Assembly: GCF_030272615.1 (NCBI RefSeq) | Contig: NC_081415.1 | Coordinates: forward strand, 622,913,740 to 622,977,739 | DNA length: 64,000 bases | Source of the DNA: Cryptomeria japonica | Lineage: Eukaryota > Streptophyta > Pinopsida > Cupressales > Cupressaceae | Direction: 5' to 3' | Shown: piece by piece, positions 52,192 to 63,581 of the stretch | Numbering within the stretch: position 1 is the stretch's first letter | How the letters are laid out: each line of letters begins with the position of its first letter | Program-made: the position numbers and the translations under genes | The notes under the pieces: generated by a model | Databases searched by the model: none | Seen by the model: only the letters and a program-made list of their open reading frames with translations | What the model was told of the DNA's origin: nothing

Positions 52192-53842
52192 TGCCTAATA
52201 GAGCATTTTTCTTTCAAGGTTCATGAATTAGGGAGTTTCAATGTGGCTTGGTGTATCTTAAAGGATAAATACCATTCCTTACTTTCAGTCTAATCAGTGG
52301 ATAATCTTCTAATAGTTATTACCCATCTTGTTTTCAAATAAATTTATTTTTAGTTTTAGCTTCTCATGGATATGGAACTTTAGCTATTATTCTTCCTTTT
52401 TGAGGGTTCATTTGAGGACTGATTTGTATGTTTTGGCATTCTTTATGATGGTTTTAGGAGTTGTCATTGGTCCTATTAATATTTTTGGGAATAGATTTGA
52501 CATCTATTTTTCTTTGTTTGAGAATATTATTCCATCCATGATTTGTTATATGAGATATGTATGTTTTTTTGACCTAGGTGAATGAATGGTTGGATGTAAT
52601 TAAGTATTTTCAATTTGATTGTGAAGGAAATATTGCATATCAAACTTAACACTTTTAATATTTTATATTAGGACATGTTATGTGAGATGATTTATAGGTT
52701 CTCTCTCTTTGTTCTATGTTCACTTCCTAAAGGTTCATATTCAAATGTTTTTGTGTGTTGGACATGCAAAAGTTATGGTGACTTATTGTATGAGAGTATG
52801 AAATAATTTTTATTACATATGTAGATCATCGTAAGTGTTATTTGTTACTAGAGGATATTGATTACAACCCACACCTTAGTGTGATTGTTTATTGGTAGAA
52901 TTTATTTTCCTTACCTATTCTCATATTCTACATTACCTATGTAGTGGGAATTTCTAAATGTGTATATTTTTCATTGATTTTTTATACATGTATCTTTTGA
53001 TTGTAGTATACGGGCTGGATATGTTGTTGGAATAAGTTATAGTGATCTTGTATACCTTTATAGGCTTGAATTATTGGATGTATTCACAATTTTTTTCTTT
53101 TTATTTCCATTTGTGTGGGTTTTGCATTTGGCATTAGATTAGAGGCTTCAATATTACTTGAATTTGATGCTTGTGTGTTTAGATTGGTGCATCTTCATCT
53201 TTAATTGTTTATTTTTTTACGTTGGTGGCATGTTGGAGGATGAGATAATTTATTTCTTAATATGGTTGTATCTTGATGGAGAATAAGAACATTTTGGAGG
53301 TTCATGTGTTTTTATATGATGATGTGCTTCATCAATTGACCCTTATGTAAGGTATTGCAAGTAGTGAGAGAATGTAAACTATTTAATTCCTTGCACAAGA
53401 AAAAATAATTTCAACAATGTAAAATAAATATTTAATTGTGTTGTATATTTAGAAGTTGTGTTTAGCGACAATAACTATTTATCTAGGTCCACTTGTAATG
53501 TTTTTGATTAAGATAAACGAATTTTATAAGGACTTGAAACCCAAATCCAAACAGAAAATTAAGAAAGATAAAATAGTTGCTAATGAATTCAAAACCAATA
53601 GCAAACAATCACCGAAATAGGGCAGAGCCCACATAGAACAACAACCAACAAAAAACTTAAACTAAGAACAACACAAAAAGAGAAAAACTAAACTTGATCA
53701 TATTCTTGTTGATCTCCTTGAGCTCTTCCATAATAGATCTTGTTGAACTCCTCTCTTGATTCCTGCTCCTTGTTCTAGTAAAGGGTCTTGTAGTAACCTG
53801 TGATCCCACTCCTTGCGAGCTTAGTTCCTAAATGTTCTTATT
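52192..53842. other. AT-rich stretch, no gene seen
   Basis: T-rich on the strand shown. The frame 52328-52582 is hydrophobic and compositionally driven. No element domain or RNA gene was recognised. Confidence 0.5.
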
Positions 53843-55185
53843 CTACTTAGCATCTGATGGTGGGACATTGGAGATAGGTGGGGTTCTATAGATAACCATC
53901 ATCTCATTGACCTTTGTGAGACCCTCATCACTGCTGCTCATGTCTTGCTTGCTAGTGTTGACCAATTTCCCGAGGTTGCCCTTAATCTCCTCCAAGTTCC
54001 TTTCCAACTTTCCTATTCTAGACTCATGATCCTTTTTCATGACTTCAACATCTTCAGTAAGCTTATGGGTCATTCAAAGGAGAATTTTGAGTTTTGTTTG
54101 GCATGGGATTCTCAATAACGGTATCAATAATGCCCTTAATGCCTTCCTTCAGCATGTTAATTTCATTACTAAACCAGAGAAAGCATTTTTGCTAGCTATT
54201 GGTAGAATTTGTCAAGAGCACCTCAAAATCCATGTCTTTTTTGTTATCTTTCAGGTCAACTTGGTCAATGCTAAGGGGAATGTCAAGTTTAATTCCTTCC
54301 TCTTCCCTTTCCTTAGATTCCCTTATTTTTCTCAATTTAGACTTTATTGGATTTGGCGGGCCCAAACCCTTTGACTTCGGGGTAGGAGTTTTAAATTCAT
54401 AGGTAACGAATCTCGGGTGTTTGTTTCTTTGGCTACTAATGGTGCTAGGTGTGATATTTTTTGGGGGGCTCTCTTTCTCAAAGGGACAATAGTCTGGGTC
54501 CTCTGGTACCTTGAGGTCCCACCAATTCATATCTATACCACCCCTATCATCCTTAATCTCAGTATCAGACACAAATTGCACATCAAGGCTGGTGGATGAT
54601 TTGGGGGTTTTCAATATAGGGGAGGGTTTAACCCCATGGACTTTATCATATTCCAGAATGATCTTTATTAAACCCTCATGCAAAATAGGGTTCTCACTAT
54701 TTTTGGCTTGATTTGCTAAACTATCCTCCAGTGGTGAAATAAAATAAAAGGGCAACGAAATTCTTCTATCATGCCTAAAGTGGTTCAAGATCATAAAGTG
54801 GTAAGAAGATATAATAATAAAGAAGTCATCTAGGGTTATGTACCTTATAATAACTTCAGCCATGTCCGCCCAAAGTGACAACAAGTCTTTCCTGTTATAG
54901 CATCCATCCGCCATTTTCCGCACTCTGTCTCTTTCACTTTGCTTGTCAAAAAAGACTGTGAGGGCTTCATCCACTACTTTTCTCTCCCTATAGAACTTCT
55001 TGCCAACCATCTCTAAAACCCACGATCTCAACAATGAAGGCATTGTCAATTCTGAATTCAACCCCAAAAGCTACACGGATGCCTTTGTGCCAGACATTAA
55101 CAAACTCTTCTTTCAGTTTTGGATCTTGGCCATAAAGTTTGTTGAGATAGGGCGCAAGACCACCATCTGTAATCTCCATCCACAA
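53843..55185 (-). pseudogene. uncharacterised ORF (~450 codons), broken
   Basis: It starts near ATG 55185 with 'GGLAPYLNKLYGQDPKLKEEF' and 'GIRVAFGVEFRIDNAFI'. A frameshift near 55015 leads to 'EMVGKKFYRERKVVDEALTV', 'WADMAEVIIRYITLDDFF' and 'SYHFMILNHFRHDRRISLPF'. A Pro/Ser/Lys-rich middle ends at a stop at 54192. After further lesions a coiled-coil end is readable (54073-53843: 'HESRIGKLERNLEEIKGNLG'). From memory similar 'HHF.LLNHFRH' proteins occur as transposon-associated ORFs in plants, but I cannot name a family. It may be the gag or extra ORF of a retroelement. Confidence 0.55.
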
Positions 55186-55479
55186 TTCCCTGTTCTTTTC
55201 CCATTTATCTCAAGAAGAAGGTTCCATCCTATTTTAATCTCTCCCCATGAAAATGCTTCCTTTTGAAATTTGGATATGGACACCAAACTCGAACTAGGAA
55301 GTAAAAAACTAGATAGTGAAGAAAACTCTAGAAACCCTGGTATTTAATCCTAGCCACAAATCCCACAAAAGGCCTTTACACACTTGGCAGGATATCATCA
55401 TTAAAATTTGGTATTTAGGCAAGATTAGATCGACATCCTTTCTTGTTAGTTCACACAGGTGAATGGGGAAATTTTAATT

Positions 55480-56720
55480 TGTTGCCCATTACCTTGTGTA
55501 TGCATATGCCACTCTTAGGTTCGCCACGTAGTTGGTCGACATATTACTTTCCCAATAGACATGAGAGGTTTTAAATTCATCAAATTTTGTCATCATGATA
55601 TGAAATTCTTGAATTAAATTCTTGATTGTCCACCTAGGATCCGTCTATCTACTTAGACATCTAATGATGTTTAGTGAATCCCTCTCGAATAGCTATTTTT
55701 AACCCAATGTAGGCACCAATTTCCTTAGCAAAATGGTTTTTCTGGGTACCCAAGGGGAGTGCCACTACCAAGACAAGCCTACCACTGTGATCACGTGCAA
55801 CTCCCATACAACCAACTATCCTAGGATTACCTTTAGCTGCCCCATCAACATTGATTTTGATCCATCACCTCGGAGGAGAAACCCAAACAACATTATGCCT
55901 TGTCTATTTTATCTTAATAGTAGCCTTGGATATATCCTAGCTGATCTACCATCTATTAATAATTTCCCAATCTTGGTCCAAGGTAGGAATATCAAGGTCA
56001 AGTCTGAGATGGACAACAAGAAGAAAAAATCTACTTAATAGCATTCTAGCTCCTATAAGCAGCAAAAAAACAAAAGACTCTTTGTCCCTAAATATATAAT
56101 TATTTCTTTCTTTGTAGATGCCCCAAGCCGCATGGGGTATCATGAAGCTCCATAAAACTTTAAGTGATGGGTTATTCGAGGGACATCTCCACTAGGACCA
56201 AAAATATAAAAGACTCAAAGGGAAACACTACATGACTCCCCAAAGGTCAAAAAAAGGGGCCCAAATATCTCTTGAAAAGGAACAATGGAGTAGCAAGTGC
56301 GTAACATCTTCAACATTTTCCTTACACAAGAAGCATCTATTAGGAATAGACATATGTACCTCTTTTACATAATTTTTCAATGGAAAGAATCTTATCCTTC
56401 ATGAAAAGATAGAAGAAGATATTAATTTTAGGCACCAACAACTTGTTCCAGATACAAGATGAGAAAGGTGCGAGAGCAAAGGATCTCGTCAGAAGATTAA
56501 AGGCCTAGGAGACAGAAAAAACTCCAGAGGTAGATCCATCCCACACCAAAGTATCATCAACAAGAAAAAAAGGAATATGCATGGTAGCTATCCATAACTA
56601 GATCAGTTTCAGTAGGGGTTTCATACTAATTAGGTTAATCCACTTTCCCTCTTTGATGTAATCAATAACCCAACATCCAATCTACTTCACACACATGTCT
56701 TTAAACTAAGCAACCCAATG
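55480..56720 (-). pseudogene. LINE reverse-transcriptase C-terminus: zf-RVT and RNase H
   Basis: Frames on the minus strand give, in order, 'DTLVWDGSTSGVFSVS' (about 56555-56510) and 'PNRCFLCKENVEDVTHLLLHC' (about 56340-56280), the two halves of the plant LINE zf-RVT domain. 'AAWGIYKERNNYIFRDKE' (about 56130-56075) is its conserved end. 'INVDGAAKGNPRIVGC' (about 55860-55810) opens the RNase H with its first Asp present, and 'HFAKEIGAYIGL' carries the Glu. Stops and frameshifts are frequent. The RT core is missing. Confidence 0.85.
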
Positions 56721-57260
56721 ATATTCCGTCAGAAGACCATCACTAGCCCTTCAATCATCCCAGAAACAAATTTTCTTGCCATTATGAAGGATCCATCTCA
56801 TTCCCTTAAGATTGATGTGATTGTTATGATAGGCCACTCCAAATCCTATCATAAATTGCATGAGGAAGGAGAAAAATATAAAGATACATCATTTCAGAAG
56901 TCTTCTCAGCCTGCACATTTAGATACATCATCATCCCCTACAACATCCCCTATGTAGTCCATTAAGGACTTCTTGACCAAGTAAAAGCGGATGCTATTGG
57001 TGGCCTTTCCACAATAATTCTAATAGCTTGCAGTTGAATCCCAAGTGGATTTTGGAAATATGGAGATATCTTGCATCACAACCATGGAAGGAATATTAAA
57101 GCAACACATACAAAGATTATATGAGCTAGAAAGATTTGGTTGAGGAGATATAAAAACATTCCCTTAATTAAAATGGAAACCATCACAGCCTTTTCCAGTC
57201 CAACTAAGAATTTTGACAGATGAAATGGTAAAAGATGCCCTATCATAGAAGGATACCATA

Positions 57261-57313
57261 GTGAGAACACCCTTCTTCATAATGCTAAAATGTATGAAGA
57301 AGGGTGTTCTCAC
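57261..57313. other. perfect inverted repeat in copy B
   Basis: Arms 57261-57280 and 57294-57313 are exact reverse complements over 20 bp (built on 'gtgagaacacccttcttcat'), with a 13-nt loop. Copy A keeps only the right arm. Confidence 0.93.
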
Positions 57314-57362
57314 TCACTCTATATTACAAAAAAATATCAATATAATGAAGGATATATAAAGG

Positions 57363-57367
57363 GATGT
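57363..57367. repeat. target-site duplication GATGT (left)
   Basis: GATGT matches GATGT at 63582-63586 exactly, and both lie at the break point of the older element. Confidence 0.92.
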
Positions 57368-58171
57368 TGAAGCACTCATCGGTGAGGAAGGACATCAAAG
57401 AGATCAATCCGGACTGGTCAGCAAGAGTAAACACAATGAAAACACAAAGATATGATGGAGGCAATGCAGAACAAGTTGTTTTATTTCATGAAAATTGATT
57501 ACATCCAATCAGTAACAACCGGGTTACAACATACCGACTCACAGGCCTAGTAGAACATACATAATAGGTCACAACCAAGACCTTGAATATTGAGATCTAT
57601 CTTCTACGCATAGTCTAGCTACTTTATTCTCCTTAATTTATTACATTCTAATACGTAATTACAATTATATATATCTATCCAAAAGATCTAATCAGCCCAA
57701 AAGGATCAAAACTCGAAGAACAAGACCTAACGTGTAGAATAACAAGGTCTGCCTCTGCCATGTGATTTCTCCGAAAAATCCAAAGGATGAAATGCAGATT
57801 GCGGGAAAAGGTTGGCCACATGATAAGGAACATCAGAATCAATGCCCAAGGCTTCGGAAGCTTCAGAAGGGGTTCTGGTAGATCACTAAAATAGGTCCAG
57901 GCAACCGGTAACAAGAACTACCAACTGGTAATAGAAAACTGTCAAGGAAACCAATAGCGATATCTTACAGGAAAAAGATCCAAAAGTGATGCAGTCTGGA
58001 AGAAAGAGAGATGACCAAGTCTTCAAGAAGAATCCAAGTCCATAGGATCTGATGAGCCTAAACCAAGACACATAGAAAGGAAAACTGAAAGTGTAAACAG
58101 AAAGCAAAACAAAAAGGAAAATGTTTTTGGTTGATGCAAGATTGCTATAAACTGGGGATGCTCCTGCATCA
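57368..58171 (-). repeat. 3' LTR of the chromovirus
   Basis: Plus-strand limits TGAAGCACTC and 'ggatgctcctgcatca'. It has a segment of about 60 bp (57670-57730) that the 5' LTR lacks. Confidence 0.93.
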
Positions 58172-58202
58172 GACATCTGGGGTTATTGAAAAAGTGATCC
58201 TC

Positions 58203-58691
58203 TCACTTTGGTGGGGTTAGAGGGAAACCAAGGCAGTCTACCTCTTCTTGAGAAATCCAAGATGAATCTTCAACTGGTCTATCTTTCCTCTTCACAATAT
58301 ATTCTTTATAATGCCTGCTCTGGGTACTTCGCCCAATCGTACTGTCTAATATCTCTTCAATCTGATTCGGTTCTTTTTGGGGCAACTGTTTCTCCAAGTC
58401 TGCAACACTGTTCTCCCTAAATTCTAGTTTATGATACTCATGAAGATCTACAATGTTAAATATTGGTGATATACTTAGACTATCCGGTAACTCCACTTCA
58501 TATGCATTTCTAGAACTGAACTTCGTCAAAATCCTGTAAGGTCCAAACTTCTTCATATGTAACTTGTTATAAGTTCCAACTGGGAATCTCTCTTTTCTCA
58601 GATATACCATCACTTCATCGCCAACTTCAAATTCCTTATGTCTCCTCTTCTCATCTACCTTGTCCTTATACTTGTTGTTCATGTCTTCCAA
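58203..58691 (-). pseudogene. chromovirus integrase C-terminus and chromodomain
   Basis: The longest intact frame of the element, 162 codons. '[20 protein letters not shown]' (about residues 46-66) is the GPY/F module of the integrase C-terminus. '[21 protein letters not shown]' and '[19 protein letters not shown]' (about residues 110-150) form the chromodomain, which guides integration to marked chromatin. One expected aromatic position, Trp in 'VKWKG', is Arg-Lys here. Confidence 0.9.
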
Positions 58692-59560
58692 ATGCTACTT
58701 AACTTGGATATGTAATGCTTCCATGTGATTTGCAAAGTCTTCTTCTTTTGAAATTCTCCGGTCTTCACTGCTAATGTCTCTCAATTTTGATATACCTCTA
58801 GGATGCACTCTGGTAAAAATCTCAAAAGGTGTTCTTCCGGTACTTCTATTCACTGAATTGTTGTAGGCAAACTTTTCTTGTGTAAGGATCAAATCCCAAC
58901 TTCCAGTTTTATCTCTCACTAAACATCTCAACAAATTTCCCAAACTTCAGTTAATAACTTTTGTCTATCCACCAGTTTGTGGATGAAAAGTAGAACTGAA
59001 CTTCAAATCTGTCTTCATCTTCTTCCAAAGTGTTCTCCAAAAATAGCCAACAAACTTAGTGTCTCTATCTGAAACTATGCTCTTAGGTAATCCATGCAAC
59101 CTTACCACTTCCTGAAAAAGAGGCCTTCTACATGTAATGCATCTAATTTATTCTTACAAGGTATGAAATGAGCCATCTTCATGAATCTATCCACTACCAC
59201 AAATATAGAATCATTCCCTCTCGTTGTCTTAGGAAATCCAAGTACAAAATCCATGCTTATATCCTCCCAAGGTCTTACCAGTACTGTCAAAGGTTTATAC
59301 AATCCCACATTCTGACTACTACCCTTTGCAACTTGACAAACTCTACAACTCTACACATATCACTTAACATCCTTATGAATCTAGGGCCAAGAGTACTACT
59401 CACTCACCAATGCTATTGTTTTGTCAATGCCAAAATGTCTAGCTAGTCCTCCACCGTGTTTCTCCTTTATTAGATTCTCCCCCATATAACTCTTAGGTAT
59501 GCACAACTGAACTCCTCTGAATAACATCCCATCCTGAATGAAGTAATCCATCACTTGCTT
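58692..59560 (-). pseudogene. chromovirus integrase core
   Basis: '[20 protein letters not shown]' (about 59270) holds the first catalytic Asp and '[16 protein letters not shown]' follows. The middle Asp region is frameshifted. 'FAYNNSVNRSTGRTPFEI' (about 58875-58820) is the end of the core. Several stops separate the pieces, and the zinc-finger part before 59310 is only weakly readable. Confidence 0.85.
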
Positions 59561-60198
59561 CTATCTACCATAATTGGTTCTGTACATGCTTTCCAAGGTT
59601 TTGCAAAATCTGAGTCATCATCATACAAGGTCTTCAAATCTTCAAATCCTAATACGGTCACTGTCATCTCTGTCAGCAAATTCCTTTTCCTATGCAATGC
59701 ATTAATAATTTTGTTAGATTTCCCACTTCTATACTTAAACACAAAGGTGTAACTCTACAAGAATTCTACCCATCTCATATGTCTCTGATTCAAGTTATTA
59801 TGACTATTCAAATACTACAAAGCTTGATGATCTGTATACAACACAAACTCCTTATGCAACAAGTAATGTCTCCACTTCTTCAAGGCTTGAACTATGGCAT
59901 AAAAATCTTGATCATACACTAAATATATCCTCTAGGCATCATTCAAATTCTCCCTGAAATAAGATACTGCTCTCCCTTCCTAACTCAAGACTGCTCCTAT
60001 TTCTATTCCACTTGCATCACAATCCACTTGAAATACTTTATTGAAATCCGGTAAAGCTAACACATGCTGCCCAGTCATTTTCTGTTTCAAGAGTTCAAAA
60101 ATTTTGTTTGCTCCAGTGGTCTAGTTGAATTCCTTCTAGTCTCCTCTCATGGTCTCAGTCATAGGGTTACAAACTAAACTAAATTTTTTGATAAACTT
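59561..60198 (-). pseudogene. chromovirus RNase H
   Basis: Fragments across stops read '[12 protein letters not shown]', 'RAVSYFRENLN', 'KKWRHYLLHKEFVLYTDHQAL' (minus strand, about 59885-59825) and 'FKYRSGKSNKIINALHRKR', the ordinary Ty3 RNase H order ending in the Asp-to-Asn 'NALHRK' (usually 'DALSRR'). Confidence 0.83.
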
Positions 60199-61147
60199 CT
60201 AATAAAAACTAGCCAATCCATGAAATGATCTTACCTCTCCAATGCTTTTCAGTGTAGACCATTCAACAATTGCTTTCACTTTCTCAGGGTCCATCTTCAA
60301 ACCATCCTCAGATATCACAAATCCTAAATAGACTAACTCATCCTTCATGAAAGTACACTTCTTGATATTGATCAACAACTTCTCTTCTCTCAACCTCTGC
60401 AAAACTTGTCTTAACTTCAACAAATGTGCCTCTTTTGTCCTACTAAAAATCAGAATGTCATACAAATACACAATAACAAACTTACCCAATAATTTCTTCA
60501 TTACCTCATTCATTAGCCTCATCAAATTACTCAGTGCATTAGGCAATCCAAAAGGCATCACCAACCATTCACATAGTCCTTCATTTGTCTTAAATGTTAT
60601 CTTCCACTCATCACCTTCTTTGATCCTGATCTGATGATATCCACTCTTCAAATTTGTCTTTGTAAAGTATTTTTCTCCACTCAAACAGTCCATTATGTCA
60701 TCCATCCTAGCAAAAGGAAACCAATATTTCACTGTGATCTTGTTTATTGCTCTGGAATTAGTACACATTTCTCCACTCTCCATTCTTCTTAGGTGTTAAT
60801 ACTGCTGGTATTGCACAATGGCTCAGACTCTTCCTGATTAAATCTTTCTTCAATAGCTTCTGCACTTGTCTATTTATTTCTTCATTCTCTTTTGGTGTCA
60901 ATCGGTGTGCAAATTTGTTAGGTAAACTAGCTCTGGGATCCAAGTCCATGCAGTGACTAATACTTCTCACAGGTGGCAATCTATCAGGTACATTATCTGA
61001 AATGATGTCCTCATATTTTGTCAGCAAATCTTTTATCTCTTTCAGGTGTTCTCCTTGCATTTCCGGTTTCTTAGTCTTCTTAGGAATTAAGGAGAAACAC
61101 ACATTTTCATGTCTCAATCCATCCAAGAATTTCCTTCCATCTACCAA
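60199..61147 (-). pseudogene. chromovirus reverse transcriptase
   Basis: The N-terminal half (61147-60758) has 'LPPVRSISHCMDLDPRASLP' and 'AIPAVLTPKKNGEWR'. A frameshift near 60770 leads to 'CLSGEKYFTKTNLKSGYHQI' and 'CEWLVMPFGLPNALSNLMRL'. The catalytic box reads 'VIVYLYDILIFSR', so the first Asp of YLDD is Tyr. The Asp in 'KTNLKSGYH' (normally D in 'KIDLKSGYH') is Asn. Two of three catalytic acids are thus lost. 'YLGFVISEDGLKMDPEKVKA' ends the domain. Confidence 0.92.
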
Positions 61148-61171
61148 ATAGATTCTAGCATTTGTACAGAC

Positions 61172-61774
61172 TTAATTCTTCAAAGTTTCCTCCAAGGGTA
61201 ACAAGGTTTGGTTCATCCCATTGGCCATAATAGTGTATGTATTCTTCCTCCCATCATGTACCGCCTGACTATGAAACTGCCAAGGTCTACCCAACAAAAG
61301 GTGACAAATATCCATAGGTATAATATCACACAAGGTTTCATCATGATAGTTCCCAATTTTCAATTTCACCAAACATTGTTCACTTACTAACAACTTATGT
61401 TCATCTTGAATCCATGCTATTTGACAAGGCTTAGGGTGTTTCAATCTCTCCAATTTCAACTTATTAGCCATTTCTTCTGAAACAAGATTATCTGAACCAC
61501 TACTATCAATAGAAACTTTACAACACTTACCGGATACCTTACATCTAGTCTTGCACAAATTCGTCCTCTGCAAGTGCTCTTCATCTCCTCCAGTATGACA
61601 CAAATCTCTCCTCATCACCAACAATTCTCCATCTTCCGGTTTATTGTCTGATCCGGTGGGATTTTCTTCCACCACTACTACTCTTCTGGTAGTTTTTGTC
61701 TTCTTACATGAATTCGATATGTCCTTCCCTCCACACTTAAAGTAGGTTCCTCTAAATGTCCTCTTTTCTTGCAT
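61172..61774 (-). pseudogene. chromovirus gag C-terminus and protease
   Basis: A 200-codon frame. Cys residues near the start ('FKCGGKDISNSCKK') are a worn zinc knuckle. 'CKVSIDSSGSDNLVSEEM' is the retropepsin active site with Asp-Ser-Ser in place of the usual Asp-Ser-Gly. 'CDIIPMDICHLLLGRPWQ' is the C-terminal signature of the plant Ty3 protease. Confidence 0.9.
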
Positions 61775-61792
61775 TCCAAAATTCTCATTCCG

Positions 61793-62500
61793 TTAACCAT
61801 CTGGTTCTCTCCTCTGGTAGAAATTTCTATCATCTTTCCAGTATGAATTACCTTCTTTGATTACTTCCTTGTCATTGCTCCGATCTATACTGGTTCCTCT
61901 TCCTATAGTATATCCTCTTCCTCCTTGAAATTTTCCTCCGTTAAACCTTCCTCCTCTGCCTCTCTGCCTATGCTCATGTCTTTTGTTTTTCTCTTCTTCC
62001 TTTAGGGCATAGTGGTAAGCCTCCTCAACACTCTCCAACTTGATCAAACTTAGTTCATCTTGTATAGACATCCACAATCCATTCAAATATCTTGAAAATT
62101 TTTCAACTTCATCATCAACATGTTCGGATCTGATATTGAACTTGTAGAATGTTTTGGTGTACTCCTTCACACTATATTTTTTCTACCTCATATTATGCAA
62201 CTTCTGGAACAAATCCACTTGATAATTCATTGATACAAACTTTGGTTTCAACCTAGCAATCTTTCGATCCCATTTCTTAATCTTGTCTTTACCTCTTCTC
62301 TGTCTATCAACTCGCAAATGCTCCCACCAAAGAGATGCATGACCTTTTAACTAGGTATAGGCTTATTTCACCTTCCTCTCTTCTATAGTGTTTTCAAAAT
62401 CAAAACATTTCTCCATCTCCAAGATCCAATCCATCAATTCATCCGAATCTAACTTTCCATCATATTCTGGTGGGGTAAACTGAGGTTTAGTATTTGCCCT
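61793..62500 (-). pseudogene. chromovirus gag
   Basis: 'EYTKTFYKFNIRSEHVDDE' and 'FSRYLNGLWMSIQDELSLI' (62170-62060) are the conserved middle of chromovirus gag, followed by an Arg/Gly-rich segment 'RGRGGRFNGGKFQGGRGY' that binds RNA. Upstream to about 62500 the frame is broken and the gag start is not certain. Confidence 0.85.
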
Positions 62501-62822
62501 ACTCAAAACCCTCAAAAACCTTTCCTCATCTAGATCAACCGCCAGTAGGTTTTCTTATTCTTTTGGGGCTTCTTCTCCTTTATCTTCACTTATATATTCA
62601 ATATATCAGCCTCTTCTCTGAGCTGTCTCCATGGTTTCCAACCGGGATGCTATACCATGCAACATATCCATCACAATAGGGTCTTCATTCCCATGCGCTC
62701 CACCATTCCTAGCTACTCTTTGTGCGATCATTCATGCTAGTCCTCTGCAATTGCAAGTCAGATCTACAATCCACCACCTTACAACAAAATTTTAGGACAC
62801 ACAACCTCTACAACGAAACTTT

Positions 62823-62834
62823 GCTCTGATACCA
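62823..62834 (-). other. primer-binding site of the chromovirus
   Basis: On the minus strand TGGTATCAGAGC, an exact initiator-Met PBS, two bases after the 5' LTR. Confidence 0.95.
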
Positions 62835-62836
62835 CT

Positions 62837-63581
62837 TGAAGCAGTCAACTATGAGGACGAACCTCAAAGAGATCAATCCGGATTGGTCATCAAGAGTAAA
62901 CACAATGGAAACACAATGATATGATGGAGGATATGCATAATAGGTTGTTTTATTTCATGAAAATTGATTACATCCAACCGGTAACAACCGAGTTACAACA
63001 TACTGACTCAGAGGCCTAGTAGAACATACATAATAGGTCACAACTGGGACCTTGAATCTTGAGATATATCTTCTATGCACAATCTAGCTACTTGATTATC
63101 CTTGATTGATTATATTCTAATGCGGAATTACAATATCTAACATGTAGAATAACAAGGGCGGCCTCCGGCAAGAGATTCCTCCAGAAAATCCAAAGGATGA
63201 AATGTAAATTGCAAGAAAAGGTTGGCCACATGCCAAGGAACATCAGAATAAATGCCCAAGGCTCCAAAAACTTTGGAAGGGGTTTCAGTAGATCACCTAA
63301 ATAGGTCCATGAAACCGGTAACAAGAACTGCCAACCAGTAATAGGAAATTGTCAAGGAAAGCGATAGCGATATCTTACTGAAAAATGATCCAAAAGCGAT
63401 GCAGTCTGGAAGCAAGAAAGATGATCAAGTCTTCTAGAAGAATCCAACTCCAGAGGATCCGGTGAGCCAAAATTAGGACACACAAAAAGGAAAGCTAAAA
63501 CTACAAACAAAAAGCAAAACAGAAAGAAAAATGTTTTTTGTTGATGCAAGATTTCTATGAACTGGGGATGCTCCCACATCA
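62837..63581 (-). repeat. 5' LTR of the chromovirus
   Basis: Minus-strand sense TGATGTGGGAGC to GACTGCTTCA. It pairs with 57368-58171. Confidence 0.93.

Larger units (their letters stand above)
56832..57367 (+). mobile_element. older LTR element, copy B, left part
   Basis: It matches 49107-49650. It holds the same short coding end ('SSQPAHLDTSSSPTTSPM', stop at 56955). At 57261-57313 it has a perfect 20-bp inverted repeat that copy A lacks. It is split at 57367 by the chromovirus and resumes at 63582. Confidence 0.85.
57368..63581 (-). mobile_element. full-length Ty3 chromovirus, mutated
   Basis: Length 6214 bp, perfect TSD GATGT. LTRs are 57368-58171 (804 bp) and 62837-63581 (745 bp). A perfect initiator-Met PBS (62823-62834) lies inside the right LTR. 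On the minus strand the order is gag, protease, RT, RNase H, integrase and chromodomain, which defines a chromovirus. Many stops, frameshifts and a changed RT catalytic box show it is inactive. It split copy B of the older element, so it is younger than that insertion. Confidence 0.94.

Noticed and set aside
52328-52585. Possible 85-residue membrane protein
   Set aside because: T-rich DNA gives hydrophobic readings; no start context, no homologue I know.
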